Assembly (NCBI GenBank): GCA_001566745.1
Contig: KQ964455.1
Coordinates: 143,855-173,501, forward strand
Length of the DNA stretch: 29,647 nucleotides
DNA from: Conidiobolus coronatus NRRL 28638
Taxonomy: Eukaryota > Entomophthoromycota > Entomophthoromycetes > Entomophthorales > Conidiobolaceae
Reading direction: 5' to 3'
Part shown: positions 1 through 8,787 of the stretch, one piece after another
How positions within the stretch are numbered: the stretch's first letter is position 1
Layout: every line of letters starts with the position of its first letter
Made by a program: the position numbers and the translations under genes
The notes under the pieces: model-generated
What the model was told of the DNA's origin: nothing
The model's input: the letters and a program-made list of their open reading frames with translations, nothing else
Databases searched by the model: none

Positions 1-211
1 GTCTTATCTTTTTGGGATTTACTCGGATATTTGCTAGATTTTTTATTTTACATTTATAGTTCTATTAACAAGCGTAATTCTTAACACACATCCTAAATAT
101 TCTTTACATAAAAAATTATATCCTACAATGAAGCTGATTGCATGAATTCTGGGTTGATGCGTTATCTAAACCAAATTATACTAATTTCAACTTTTCAGAG
201 GTATAGTATAT
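1..211. other. intergenic, no gene seen
   Basis: AT-rich sequence with no open frame, RNA gene or repeat that I can support. Confidence 0.5.
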
Positions 212-372
212 ACAAACAGCTTGTGATAAGAGAATAAATGATGTGAAAAAGATCTAAATATCCTAGAGGCGCAATCGCTATTTTTATTATTTTTTGATTC
301 ATATCAATAAATAACACACCCTAGAGTTAGTATTTTCACCGCCATTTATTCTCTTATCGCAAGTTATCTGTA
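212..372. mobile_element. short inverted-repeat element (MITE-like), family 2
   Basis: Two inverted arms flank about 90 bp. The left arm (212-244) and the reverse complement of the right arm (about 334-372) share the core CTTGYGATAAGAGAATAAAT, with further matches on both sides (ACA.A.A before it, GTGAAAA after it). There is no coding capacity. This is the shape of a non-autonomous DNA transposon (MITE). No clear target-site duplication could be settled by eye, and I see only this one copy in the window, so membership in a family is inferred from the structure alone. Confidence 0.6.
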
Positions 373-830
373 ATTATATTTTAAGCTTATTATTTTGGTG
401 GGCGGTAAGTTTTAAAACTAAAGGCTATAATATAATTATAACCAGTATCTTTAGCATACAGATAGAGATGTTTCACCCAGGCACTTAATTATACGTTATA
501 CAAGCATTGTTAGATAACAATTTTACATTAACAAAAAACTATAAATATTTTTTGAGTTTAAAGCTATATAATGCTCTATTATAAACTTACTTCATATAAA
601 AATGCTAGCTTAATATTTGAACATCCTCTTATTATATACATTTAATATAACTTCATAAATATTATATAACATTATAATCATTTATATATTATTAAACTTA
701 TAATTGGTTTGGTATTTATGTTAATTTTATTCTAATTTTATTCTTATTTATATAGAATTCTAAGGTATTAAAATATTTATTACTTTAATTATGATCTGCC
801 CTACTTAGCACACAATTAACCTTAGTATTA
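373..830. other. intergenic, no gene seen
   Basis: Very AT-rich, stop codons in all frames at short intervals. Nothing recognised. Confidence 0.5.
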
Positions 831-1100
831 ATGAGTAATTATAGTTAATTTTGTACAAATTTGTATGGAACTATGTTTAAAATTTTAATTTTAACATATA
901 GCGAGCTATTATTATATTTAATCATTATTTAAAAACGAAAAGCGGATAATGCCATATTAGAATTCCATATTATAAAACTTCAACTAATAAAATTGATTTT
1001 TTAATATGCTTTAAGTATAAAAAATGGAGGATAATGTGAACTTTCCCTATAAAAAAATTTGAACAAAAACTTTTCTTGTTTTAACCAGAACCACACATGT
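831..1100 (-). mobile_element. ~269-bp MITE-like element, family 1 (copy a)
   Basis: The left end reads ATGAGTAATTATAGTTAA and is followed by CAAATTTGTATGGAACTATG; the right end reads TTTTAACCAGAACCACACAT. These match, in inverse orientation, the two ends of the complete copy at 1422-1690. Its terminal repeats are more diverged than in that copy, so it is probably older. No open reading frame. Confidence 0.65.
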
Positions 1101-1421
1101 ATATTAATATAATATTTATAGGCTACTGCGTTTACTAATAAGGTATTAAATATAAATAATAGAGGTTTATCTAATACTTAAAAACATTTTATAATAATTC
1201 AATGTTTAAGAAAATTTAAATAATAACTATTAAGTTAATACTTAGCAATTAATTTTTATCTTAGTTTTTATAATAAGTGTGCATTATTATATTATATAGA
1301 TTTGATATTGAAAAATCAAATAAATAATGATTTACAGCAAATATAAATATAATTTAGTTTATTAGCTATTTTTATTATACTATAATTTATTAATAAAAAA
1401 TGTTATTTTAGTTTAAATATC
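1101..1421. other. intergenic spacer between two repeat copies
   Basis: AT-rich, no gene or structured element seen. Confidence 0.45.
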
Positions 1422-1690
1422 TATATGAGAGATTCTGGTTAAATCGAGGAAATTTGGTCCAAAATTTTTTATATGGAAAATCTATAATATTTTTGATTAT
1501 TATATGATTAAGCCGTGTTAAAAAACCGCTTTATTAGTTAATGTTTTTAATACCATGTTATATTATGATAATATAAGATCTTCTCTTTTATTTGATGACT
1601 ATATATGATATTAACTTGTTTATATTGTAATTAAAATTTTGAACATAGTTCATACAAATTTGGCTTAAGTTAACAAGAATCTCTCATATA
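1422..1690 (+). mobile_element. ~269-bp MITE-like element, family 1 (copy b, best preserved)
   Basis: Terminal inverted repeats of 21 bp begin TATATGAGAGATTCT on the left (1422-1442). The right end (1670-1690) is the reverse complement with a single mismatch. The outer TATA is its own complement, so a TA target-site duplication as made by Tc1/mariner-type transposases would fit but cannot be proven here. The interior is not palindromic: the left part carries CCAAAATTTTTTATATGG and AATATTTTTGAT, the right part AATTAAAATTTTGAAC. It is non-coding, so a transposase would have to come from elsewhere. I use this copy as the reference orientation. Confidence 0.8.
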
Positions 1691-3060
1691 AATACTATTT
1701 ATAAAAACAAATACCAATGCTATAATATTTTAAAGCTTAATATTGATTATAATATCCTAATATTAAAACTTTAAGCAACACATATTTATTTTATAGTAAT
1801 AGAGCTATATCTCATATTTTATATACCTTAATAAATATAACCATATAATATCTAGTTTTTAAATTTAATTGTTTATATTTTTAATTTTAGTTATTATTAA
1901 GTTTTTATAAAGTTTGCGCTTATTTAAGATTCTATATTAACATAGCTCCAATGAAAGTTAAATCTAATTAAAACTTTTTACTATTTAATTTTATAGTATA
2001 CAGCATATACAACTAGAATAACGACCATGTGCAGTTTTTAGCTCTCTAAAGTACTAGCAGATATTATATCTATTACATCTATTACATCTATATACTATAA
2101 ACTATAATTATTAAGCTCTTAGGAGCTATTTAAAATTTTACTAAATAAAGCTTATTTTATGCACTTTTAAAACACGTATTTAACTCTGCTAATAAATTAT
2201 AAAAATGCAGTATAATTGACTAGTTATTATTACAGCTTTAATATCATACATTAACTAAGGGTTTCTTTTAAAAAAAATCTATTTAATTTACTGGTTTTAA
2301 AATGATTTAATGTTATTATTATGTTTTAATACTAAATAAAACAATCAGCAGCAGGATGAAAATACAAAACTTAACTCAAAACCCGATGATCAGCTATTCC
2401 CATCAGTCTTAAATCATAGAATTAAGAAGTGATTATAATCTTTAACTATTGTTTATAAATAATTATTAACTAATAGTTACATATAATCAATAAGTTTATT
2501 GATATTTATCACTAATATTACTAATAATATAGTCACTTATGTATATTATACATAACTATAAATAATTTAATAAATACAATAGTATTACTACTATTGCTAA
2601 ATTATTTTTTAAAATAATATTAATTCAAAAATTAATCAAAAATTAAAATTAAAATTAAAATATAATTCACAATTGACCAAATATAGTAATAATATTAATG
2701 AGTAAGCTTTAGAACTGGTAATTTATGTTATTATTGCGTATGCTGAACTAATTTTTGTTTGTTTACATTACAACTTGAGATAAATTGCATTTTATAAAAA
2801 ACCTTATTAAGTAAAATATTAACATACATGTTAGTTTGATATATAATATTAAAACGATTAAGCTTTAAAAAATAGTCAAGTTTATTAAAATAAAAGGAAA
2901 TTAGGTGCTAAGTAAATAAATAAAAGTTTAATATGACTAAATTTATTACTAATCGCACAAAGAATATAATCAGTATAAATACTTTAATCAAGCTGAGATT
3001 TAATATATTAAAATTATTATTCTAATATTTTATTATTATTAAAATAATTAGTACTATGTC
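1691..3060. other. intergenic, no gene seen
   Basis: About 1.4 kb of AT-rich DNA. It contains a 9-bp tandem run around 2066-2092 (ATCTATTAC-like units, about three) and an AAATTA-type simple repeat around 2624-2662. No exon with acceptable splice signals was found, and no divergent H2B gene lies upstream of H2A here. Confidence 0.5.
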
Positions 3061-3065
3061 ACTAA

Positions 3066-3307
3066 ACGCGAAACCTCCAATCGAAGTTTTAGAGGTTAAA
3101 AGTTAAAATTGAAATTTGAATAAAATTGAGAATTAGCCAATTAAAATGTGAAAAACTGAATTTTAACTGACGCGAAAATTCAATTCAATTGGGAGTAAAA
3201 TTAATTTGATTGGATAGGTGATTTTTCTAACTTGAAATTGGTCAGTTTAGAGGATTGGAAATTGGATTTTATAAAGTTAGGAAGAATTAGGAAAATAGTG
3301 ATTTATA
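3066..3307 (+). promoter_or_regulatory. H2A promoter: seven CCAAT boxes, two ACGCGAAA sites, TATA-like box
   Basis: CCAAT occurs at 3077-3081 and 3137-3141. Its complement ATTGG occurs at 3188-3192, 3209-3213, 3237-3241, 3254-3258 and 3261-3265. ACGCGAAA occurs at 3066-3073 and 3170-3177. A TTTATA box sits at 3302-3307, about 70 bp before the start codon. CCAAT is the binding site of the Hap/NF-Y complex. ACGCGAAA resembles the G1/S elements read by SBF/MBF in yeasts, which would suit a replication-dependent histone. The motifs are seen; the factors are inferred. Confidence 0.6.
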
Positions 3308-3375
3308 CCCATTAAATCCTATTTATTTTTTCTTAAAATCAATTGATTTATTTTCATCACACATAACAATACAAC

Positions 3376-3774
3376 ATGTCTGGAAAAGGAGGTAAAGGAA
3401 AAGCCGCTGCTACTGAAACCACTTCTCGCTCTCGTTCCTCTAAGGCCGGTCTTCAATTCCCTGTCGGTCGTATTCACCGTCTCTTAAAGAAGGGTAACTA
3501 TGCTCAACGTGTTGCTGCCGGTGCCCCCGTCTACTTAGCTTCCGTTTTGGAATACTTAACTGCTGAAATTCTTGAATTAGCTGGTAACGCTGCCCGTGAT
3601 AACAAGAAGACCAGAATTATCCCCCGTCATTTACAACTCGCCATCCGTAACGATGAAGAATTATCCAAGCTCCTTGGACACGTTACCATCGCTCAAGGTG
3701 GTGTCCTCCCCAACATCCAAGGTGTCCTTCTTCCCAAGAAGTCCAAGAAGGAAGATGGTACCCAAGAATCCTAA
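3376..3774 (+). CDS. histone H2A (canonical core histone)
   Basis: A 132-residue intronless gene. H2A pairs with H2B in the nucleosome core. The protein opens with MSGKGGKGK, then has the H2A signature [14 protein letters not shown], the histone-fold helices, the acidic-patch residues around NDEEL and the docking segment GGVLPNIQ. The C-terminal tail ends in EDGTQES: Thr129-Gln130-Glu131 sits where fungal H2A normally has the SQE phosphorylation motif. Codon use (CGT, AAG, GGT, GTC, CTC) is far less A/T-biased than in the neighbours, as expected for a highly expressed gene. No H2B lies next to it, unlike the divergent H2A-H2B pairs of many fungi. It converges with the STN1-like gene, whose stop lies 156 bp downstream. 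AATAAA at 3912-3917 is a likely polyadenylation signal. Confidence 0.98.
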   Translation: MSGKGGKGKAAATETTSRSRSSKAGLQFPVGRIHRLLKKGNYAQRVAAGAPVYLASVLEYLTAEILELAGNAARDNKKTRIIPRHLQLAIRNDEELSKLLGHVTIAQGGVLPNIQGVLLPKKSKKEDGTQES

Positions 3775-3929
3775 ATAACTCTGTCCTGCTCTAGATGAGT
3801 TTTCAGTTCTTCTTCCCCTACGGTTATTTTAATTGCGATAATGACAATTAATTTATTCGCTTGTACTTTAACTTTGCTTTATAACACTTGCTTACAATGT
3901 CCACACTCTTAAATAAATAGTATATATAA

Positions 3930-4504
3930 TTATATAGCCCTTTGCTCTTTATTATTTAACTTTTTTAAATAAATACAGTGCAATTTGAATTCTAATTCAA
4001 AATTTCTATCGGGCTTAATAGCTAATAAGAGTTAGTACTATTGATAAATGTAAGTTAAGTGTTATATATACACCTACCTATTCGATAAACATTTATTATT
4101 GGCTGAGTGCTACTGTAATCGCTTATTAATTCGCCTTCAATAGTACAGCAATCTCCAAAATCTAACTTTTCACAAATACTATCATAAACTTCATCTTTAA
4201 AAATTTTGCAATTTATAACTCCTGTACCGTCATCAACTATAATATTAAGGAAGTGAATAAGTAAAAAAAGTAAATTTATGTATAGTATTAAACGCACAAC
4301 TTAATAGATAATACTCAGCTTTTTGCACCTTACAAACTAAATTACCACAAATTTGATAAAGTTTAAAATCACCTATATCAAGTAGTAATAACTTTTAATT
4401 ATTTATTAATAATTATCCAAATAATATAATATATTACTTGTATTAATAGGAATTTTTAAGCAGTCTACAATTAATAGCCTTTTAGCAACGTTATTAGCAT
4501 TCAT
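3930..4504 (-). CDS. STN1-like OB-fold protein (CST telomere-capping complex), four exons
   Basis: Exons on the minus strand: 4504-4438, 4372-4298, 4236-4078 and 4021-3930, giving 130 residues. The introns are 65, 61 and 56 nt; the last has a perfect TACTAAC at 4037-4031. All joins keep frame. The centre reads SFDDGTGVINCKIFK (residues 47-61), the STN1 signature at the middle of the OB fold. The spacing from the preceding strand (ICGNLV) to DDGTG equals that of vertebrate STN1 as I remember it. A segment like the later OB strand (FGDCCTIEGELI) follows. STN1 acts with CTC1 and TEN1 on single-stranded telomeric DNA and in fill-in synthesis. The protein lacks the C-terminal winged-helix part of animal and yeast STN1 and so resembles the short plant form. 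The first ATG follows an in-frame stop, but an extra upstream exon is not excluded. RPA2 is a less likely alternative. The first intron's donor is GTAATA and the second's GTGCGT, both tolerable. Confidence 0.7.
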
Positions 4505-5117
4505 TATCTCATTAAAAGTTTTGAACTGATTAGTTTATTGGGTTAATTTAATTAGTGTCAATTACTATTTATGGGAATTAATATAAATAAAAATATATGA
4601 ATTAAGTAATATGTTTGCGTATATGTATTATTTAATAGAGTATAAAGTAAATTATATTAGTTATAGATATATTTTAAGTTAGTATATTATTGAAGAGTGA
4701 TAGTTTATCAGTTATAATTTCAATATATTATTATTATATGTTATTTATTTTATTATCCAATTAAATTATTTTTAAATATTATTTTTATTCCTAATGGGTA
4801 TATATTATTAGTTTTCTATCAGTATGTGATCTTAAAGTCGTGGGTATACTTCATTCGTATATTATTATATAATTAATGTAGAGTGTAAGCATTTTCAATC
4901 ATATATTCATTAATAATAGATAGAAAGTAAGAGTTAAAGGTTGAATTAATCCCATAAAATTTAGATAAAAATTAATCATATAAATACTATATTTTTAACT
5001 GAATAACTGTTTTTATAGCTAATAAAACTATAAAATATTCATATATAAAAAAAGTTAATACTATTAGAATTATAGAATAGAATATTGAATAATTTATATA
5101 CTAAAAAATAATACAAG
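4505..5117. other. divergent intergenic region between STN1-like and GCIP genes
   Basis: About 610 bp of AT-rich DNA that should hold both promoters. No distinct box stands out from the A/T background. Confidence 0.4.
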
Positions 5118-6205
5118 ATGACTGAACAATTAGGTGACAAAGAATTAATTCAAAATTTATTAAATCAAGTTAAAGTATTATTTAACGAATTAAAGTCTAC
5201 AACTGCTGCCAGTGAAGATAAAGAGTTTGACTTGAATAAGTACAAGACTGAGTTAAGTAAGTTTTCTCATTATAATTTCTATCATAAAATTATTTTACTT
5301 ATCCATTTTTTATAGCTGATATCTCTGTCAAGTTAGCCAAATTCAGTAACGATTTAACTTTGGCATACAAGCCCCCCTTGTCAAAGGATTCTAAACTCAC
5401 CATCATCAACAACTTTACCAATACTCTCACTTTATTAACATCCAAAATAACCCAATTACCCACCACTTTGGGCAATAACTTAATAGATTTCCATAACACT
5501 CAATTAGAAAAGATTTTGAAAAACACTACTAAATTAGTTAATTATTTGGGACAAGTTCATAAATTTGAACTTGAAGAAATTTCTCTTGAAGAGCAGTTTA
5601 GTAAAGTTAACCTCGGTGATATCCTTCCTCCTTCCAATGATTTAATGAAGTTAAATGAAAATTTATGGAATTCAATCTTACAACTCAAGTCCCTCCCCTT
5701 CAGCAATAAGGACGCCGTTTTAATTAAGTACCAACAGTATCAATTCCAATTAGTTGATGTTTTGGAAGAATTAGAGGATTTAGAAATGCAAGAGGTAATC
5801 CCTGAGGATGAAGAGTTAACTGTATTAAACTTACAACCCTCCAACTCCCTTTCAGCTGAACACATTACTATTGGTACAACTATCAAAAACTACCTAAACT
5901 TAATTCAAAAACTCTTCAAGAAGGTAGAACTTCGAGTTATTAAAACCTTTGAAGACTCCAATGCTACTTACTTGGACGATTTACTCCAAAAAGTAATATT
6001 ATTCAACGAAGAAATAGATAATTTAGTCAGTTTAATTTGGGAAACTGAGCCAATTGATCAAATTAAACTTCAATTCCAAAAAGTTTTAGAAGTAAACGAA
6101 GAGTTTAATGAATTAGCCAAGACTAAATTAACAGATGAGCACTTAAAGTGGTTAGACTTATTCAATCTCCAACTCCAAAAGATCAAGGATCAAGTTAAAG
6201 TCTAA
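5118..6205 (+). CDS. GCIP/CCNDBP1-family protein (Grap2 and cyclin-D-interacting), two exons
   Basis: Exon 1 is 5118-5256 and exon 2 is 5316-6205, separated by a 59-nt intron with donor GTAAGT and acceptor TATAG; the product has 342 residues. It is an all-helical, leucine-rich, acidic protein without membrane segments or signal peptide. Family-like features are the early segment SVKLAKFSNDLTLAYKPP, the middle segment NSILQLKSLPFSNKDAV followed by an EELEDLE acidic stretch, and a C-terminal helix pair containing YLDDLLQKVILFNEEIDNLV. GCIP proteins in animals bind cyclin D1 and other partners and restrain proliferation; the fungal role is little known. Assignment rests on pattern memory rather than a search. 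Other helical-bundle proteins remain possible. Confidence 0.55.
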
Positions 6206-6300
6206 ATAATACTCAATCCCATAATAATTTATAATAAAAATCTCTATATAATAATTTTAATAAAATAAATATTAATATACTAAAAAATAATATTAGAGTT

Positions 6301-7494
6301 ATGTCACACATTTTAAGAGTAAAACCTGATCCAGTGCCTCAACTATATCCCTCAAAATTCAATTTATTAAAAGATAATGATAAATTAAAGTTAATATTGA
6401 ATAATAGTATACCATTTTATAATAAAGTAAATAATTAACTAAATAATATATAATTTAACTAATTATTATTTTACTATAGATAGAGGTATTATTGCCAAGT
6501 TTAAACTTTAGCGAAGGTGAAGAAGAAGAGTTTACTAAAGAATTAAATAATTTAAACTTAACTCAATTTAAAATTAAAATTAATAATTTTTCAGAATTTA
6601 TAAATTTTATTAAAGGTAATTAACTAAATATTATTTTATTTAAACTAATTATTTAATAAATTTTATATAGATGGGGATACTTTACAATTAATTAAGAGCT
6701 CAGATTTATTAATAACAACAACCAATCAAACACTACTAATTATTATTCCAACTTATTTAAAGCAGAGTTTTAACTTAAACTTCAAGCCTTTAACCCAAGA
6801 ATACTCTCAGTTAGAGTTAAGCTTAACAGAATTAAAAACTACTAATAATTTAATTGATAAATTGAGCTACTTTTTAAATTTTATACAATATGAAAGCTTA
6901 GAATTTATTTTAAGCTTGTCTAACGGTAGTAATATTGAGGCTTTTGGTCAAAGTTGTGAAATTATTGAAGAAATTAACAGTAATTGGAGTACTACTTGTA
7001 GCGCTGAAAATATTCAAATTCCTACAAATTTACCCAAAGATAATGATGAGCACTTTTATCACGATTTAGTCGAATTTTACGATTATTGGGGTAATTTAAG
7101 TTGTAATATTGATAGGTAATTATATTAAATTACATTTATTGAATGCTAATAATATTAAATATAACTTTTCTATAGATTACACGATAAAGTTCCTTTAGAC
7201 CCCTATTTAAGTGAGTTCACCTTTCCAGAGAATTGTCAAGCTTTAAAGTTGAAAAAGTACACTTTATCAGGTTACATCCCCTCAAGTTATTTTATTCAAC
7301 TCTTAGCTTTAATACAATCTAAGGCCTTAAATAATCCCTATTTAGTTATTAATCTTTGGAATGGTAATAATTCATCATTTTTATTTAATAATACAAGATA
7401 TTTGGACTCTACAACAATGTCACTCGTTTTAAATGGAGAAGTTGAGGGTGATAGTTGGTTATTGAGAGTAATTAGTAGTATTAATAATAAATAA
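6301..7494 (+). CDS. RPP40-like subunit of RNase P/MRP, four exons
   Basis: Exons 6301-6426, 6480-6615, 6671-7115 and 7176-7494 give 341 residues; the introns are 53, 55 and 60 nt and all joins keep frame. Family-like elements in order: a short N-terminal strand region with VLLP near residue 45, then FSEFINFIKDGDTLQLI near residues 81-97, matching the family's pattern of an aromatic helix followed by a glycine and an LxLI strand. Next comes HDLVEFYDYWGNL, and then DPYLSEFTFP and SGYIPSSYFIQLL. RPP40 is a protein subunit of the ribonucleoprotein that trims the 5' end of tRNA precursors in the nucleus and, as RNase MRP, processes rRNA. The start was chosen because it is the first ATG after A/T-rich leader and opens a frame up to a GTAAAT donor. 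It lies 95 bp after the GCIP stop and converges on ATG3. The family call is from pattern memory. Confidence 0.6.
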
Positions 7495-7611
7495 AAAATA
7501 TATAGAGTATAAATTAAATAGATATTGTTTTTATAGTAATAACTAAATTTAGCTTTTATTGAATCGTATATGAAAAAGTGAGAAAATTGTTTATTTAATT
7601 TGGCAATTTGA

Positions 7612-8787
7612 TTAACTATCACTTGCAATAGTATAATCATAATCGATTGTGGGGAGGACACTGCTAATGAATTTTAAGAATATTATCATATACTGGTCAA
7701 CTCTAACCTCTTTTCCTCCGCTAATAGCGTGTTGAATTAATTTTTGCATTACTGGCGCGTGTTTACAAGGGTGAATACTAGCCAATGAGATTGGCAAATG
7801 GGGATGAGCTTCAATTGTAACCGTTTTATTGGCGTGATCCTGACTAATATCTTGGAATATTTCGGGATTGGTTAAGGGTTGTCGAGTTTCATTGTAGCCA
7901 TTTAACCAAATACGAGGGGTTTGATAATATTTATCATATGTAATGCTTAAGTCATATGTTCTGGTTCTTAAAATATTGTCAAATGAACTGCCTTCTGCGG
8001 AAGTGCTGTTAGCATTATTGTTATCATTTAAGCTGGTTTCTTTAAGGGCATTTGTTAAAGCATCAGCCTAATTAATATTATGTTAGTATTTTATAATAAA
8101 AAAAGTATTTAAATAATATTACAGGGTCTTCTTCTTCTTCAATTTCTTCTTCTACTTCATCAAATTCGTCATCCATATCTGGAATTTCGTCTAAATTATC
8201 GGGAATTTCGGCTTCAGCAATTTCCTCAACTTCTTCAACGTTAGTTTGAGTAATAGGCTCTTCCTTATCTTGAGAAATTTTCGCAGCTTTACCACCTTCA
8301 TCGTCTTCAATATCCTGAATAACAGCTGGCTCAGTGTTTTGTTGCTCACCCTCAGCACCAGCATAGGCGGAAACCCAGCCCTCTTCACTATCCAATTGCA
8401 AATCAAGTTCCTTATCATCGTGGTCTTGACTATGAGCTAATTGGTCAACTCTCCTCAAACAAGGAACATTTCTAGTTATCAAGAATTGTTTATCGGCAGG
8501 TAAATAGTCCCTTCTTTGGTCCTTGTTACCGCTTTCCCTATTAAAAGTGTTAATTTAATTAGAGGAATAGAATAGGTTATAATTACCAGGTCCAAGTGGG
8601 ACATTTGTAAACTAAAAAGTCTCCAGCTTTTACAAACTAAAAGTATAATGTTAGCTAAATTGAATTAAATAAGAGATATAAAAATTACTTCTTCAGGCGT
8701 TAATCTACCAGTTTCCAAGAATTGAGTCTCTTTTAGTAATGGGTTTAAGTATTCCCTCAACCCGTGGAATAATTGGTGAACGCTCAT
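7612..8787 (-). CDS. ATG3: ATG3, E2-like enzyme of autophagy (Atg8 lipidation), four exons
   Basis: Exons on the minus strand: 8787-8689, 8636-8587, 8537-8123 and 8067-7612, giving 339 residues. Introns are 52, 49 and 55 nt; the third has a TACTAAC branch point and the first GCTAAC. Atg3 takes Atg8 from the E1 enzyme Atg7 and passes it to phosphatidylethanolamine on the forming autophagosome. The N-terminal amphipathic helix ([15 protein letters not shown]) is followed by [14 protein letters not shown] and [12 protein letters not shown] long acidic insert (about residues 90-188, [17 protein letters not shown] at its end) forms the flexible region. The E2 core has [17 protein letters not shown]. 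The catalytic cysteine is Cys289 in SIHPCKHA, followed by [17 protein letters not shown]. The length slightly exceeds the usual 310-315, through the acidic insert and an asparagine-rich stretch near residue 205. It ends 117 bp from the RPP40-like stop, tail to tail. Confidence 0.97.

Noticed and set aside
3596-3778. 60-codon frame overlapping H2A in another phase
   Set aside because: Shadow of the histone, whose reading frame is certain.
4298-4349. alternative GTAAGG donor within the STN1-like second exon
   Set aside because: It stays in frame but removes about 12 residues of an OB-fold strand region; the longer exon gives the family's usual spacing to DDGTG.
7338-7661. 107-codon minus-strand frame opposite the RPP40-like last exon
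   Set aside because: It is antisense to the well-supported exon 4 of the RPP40-like gene and has low-complexity Ile/Leu/Tyr content.
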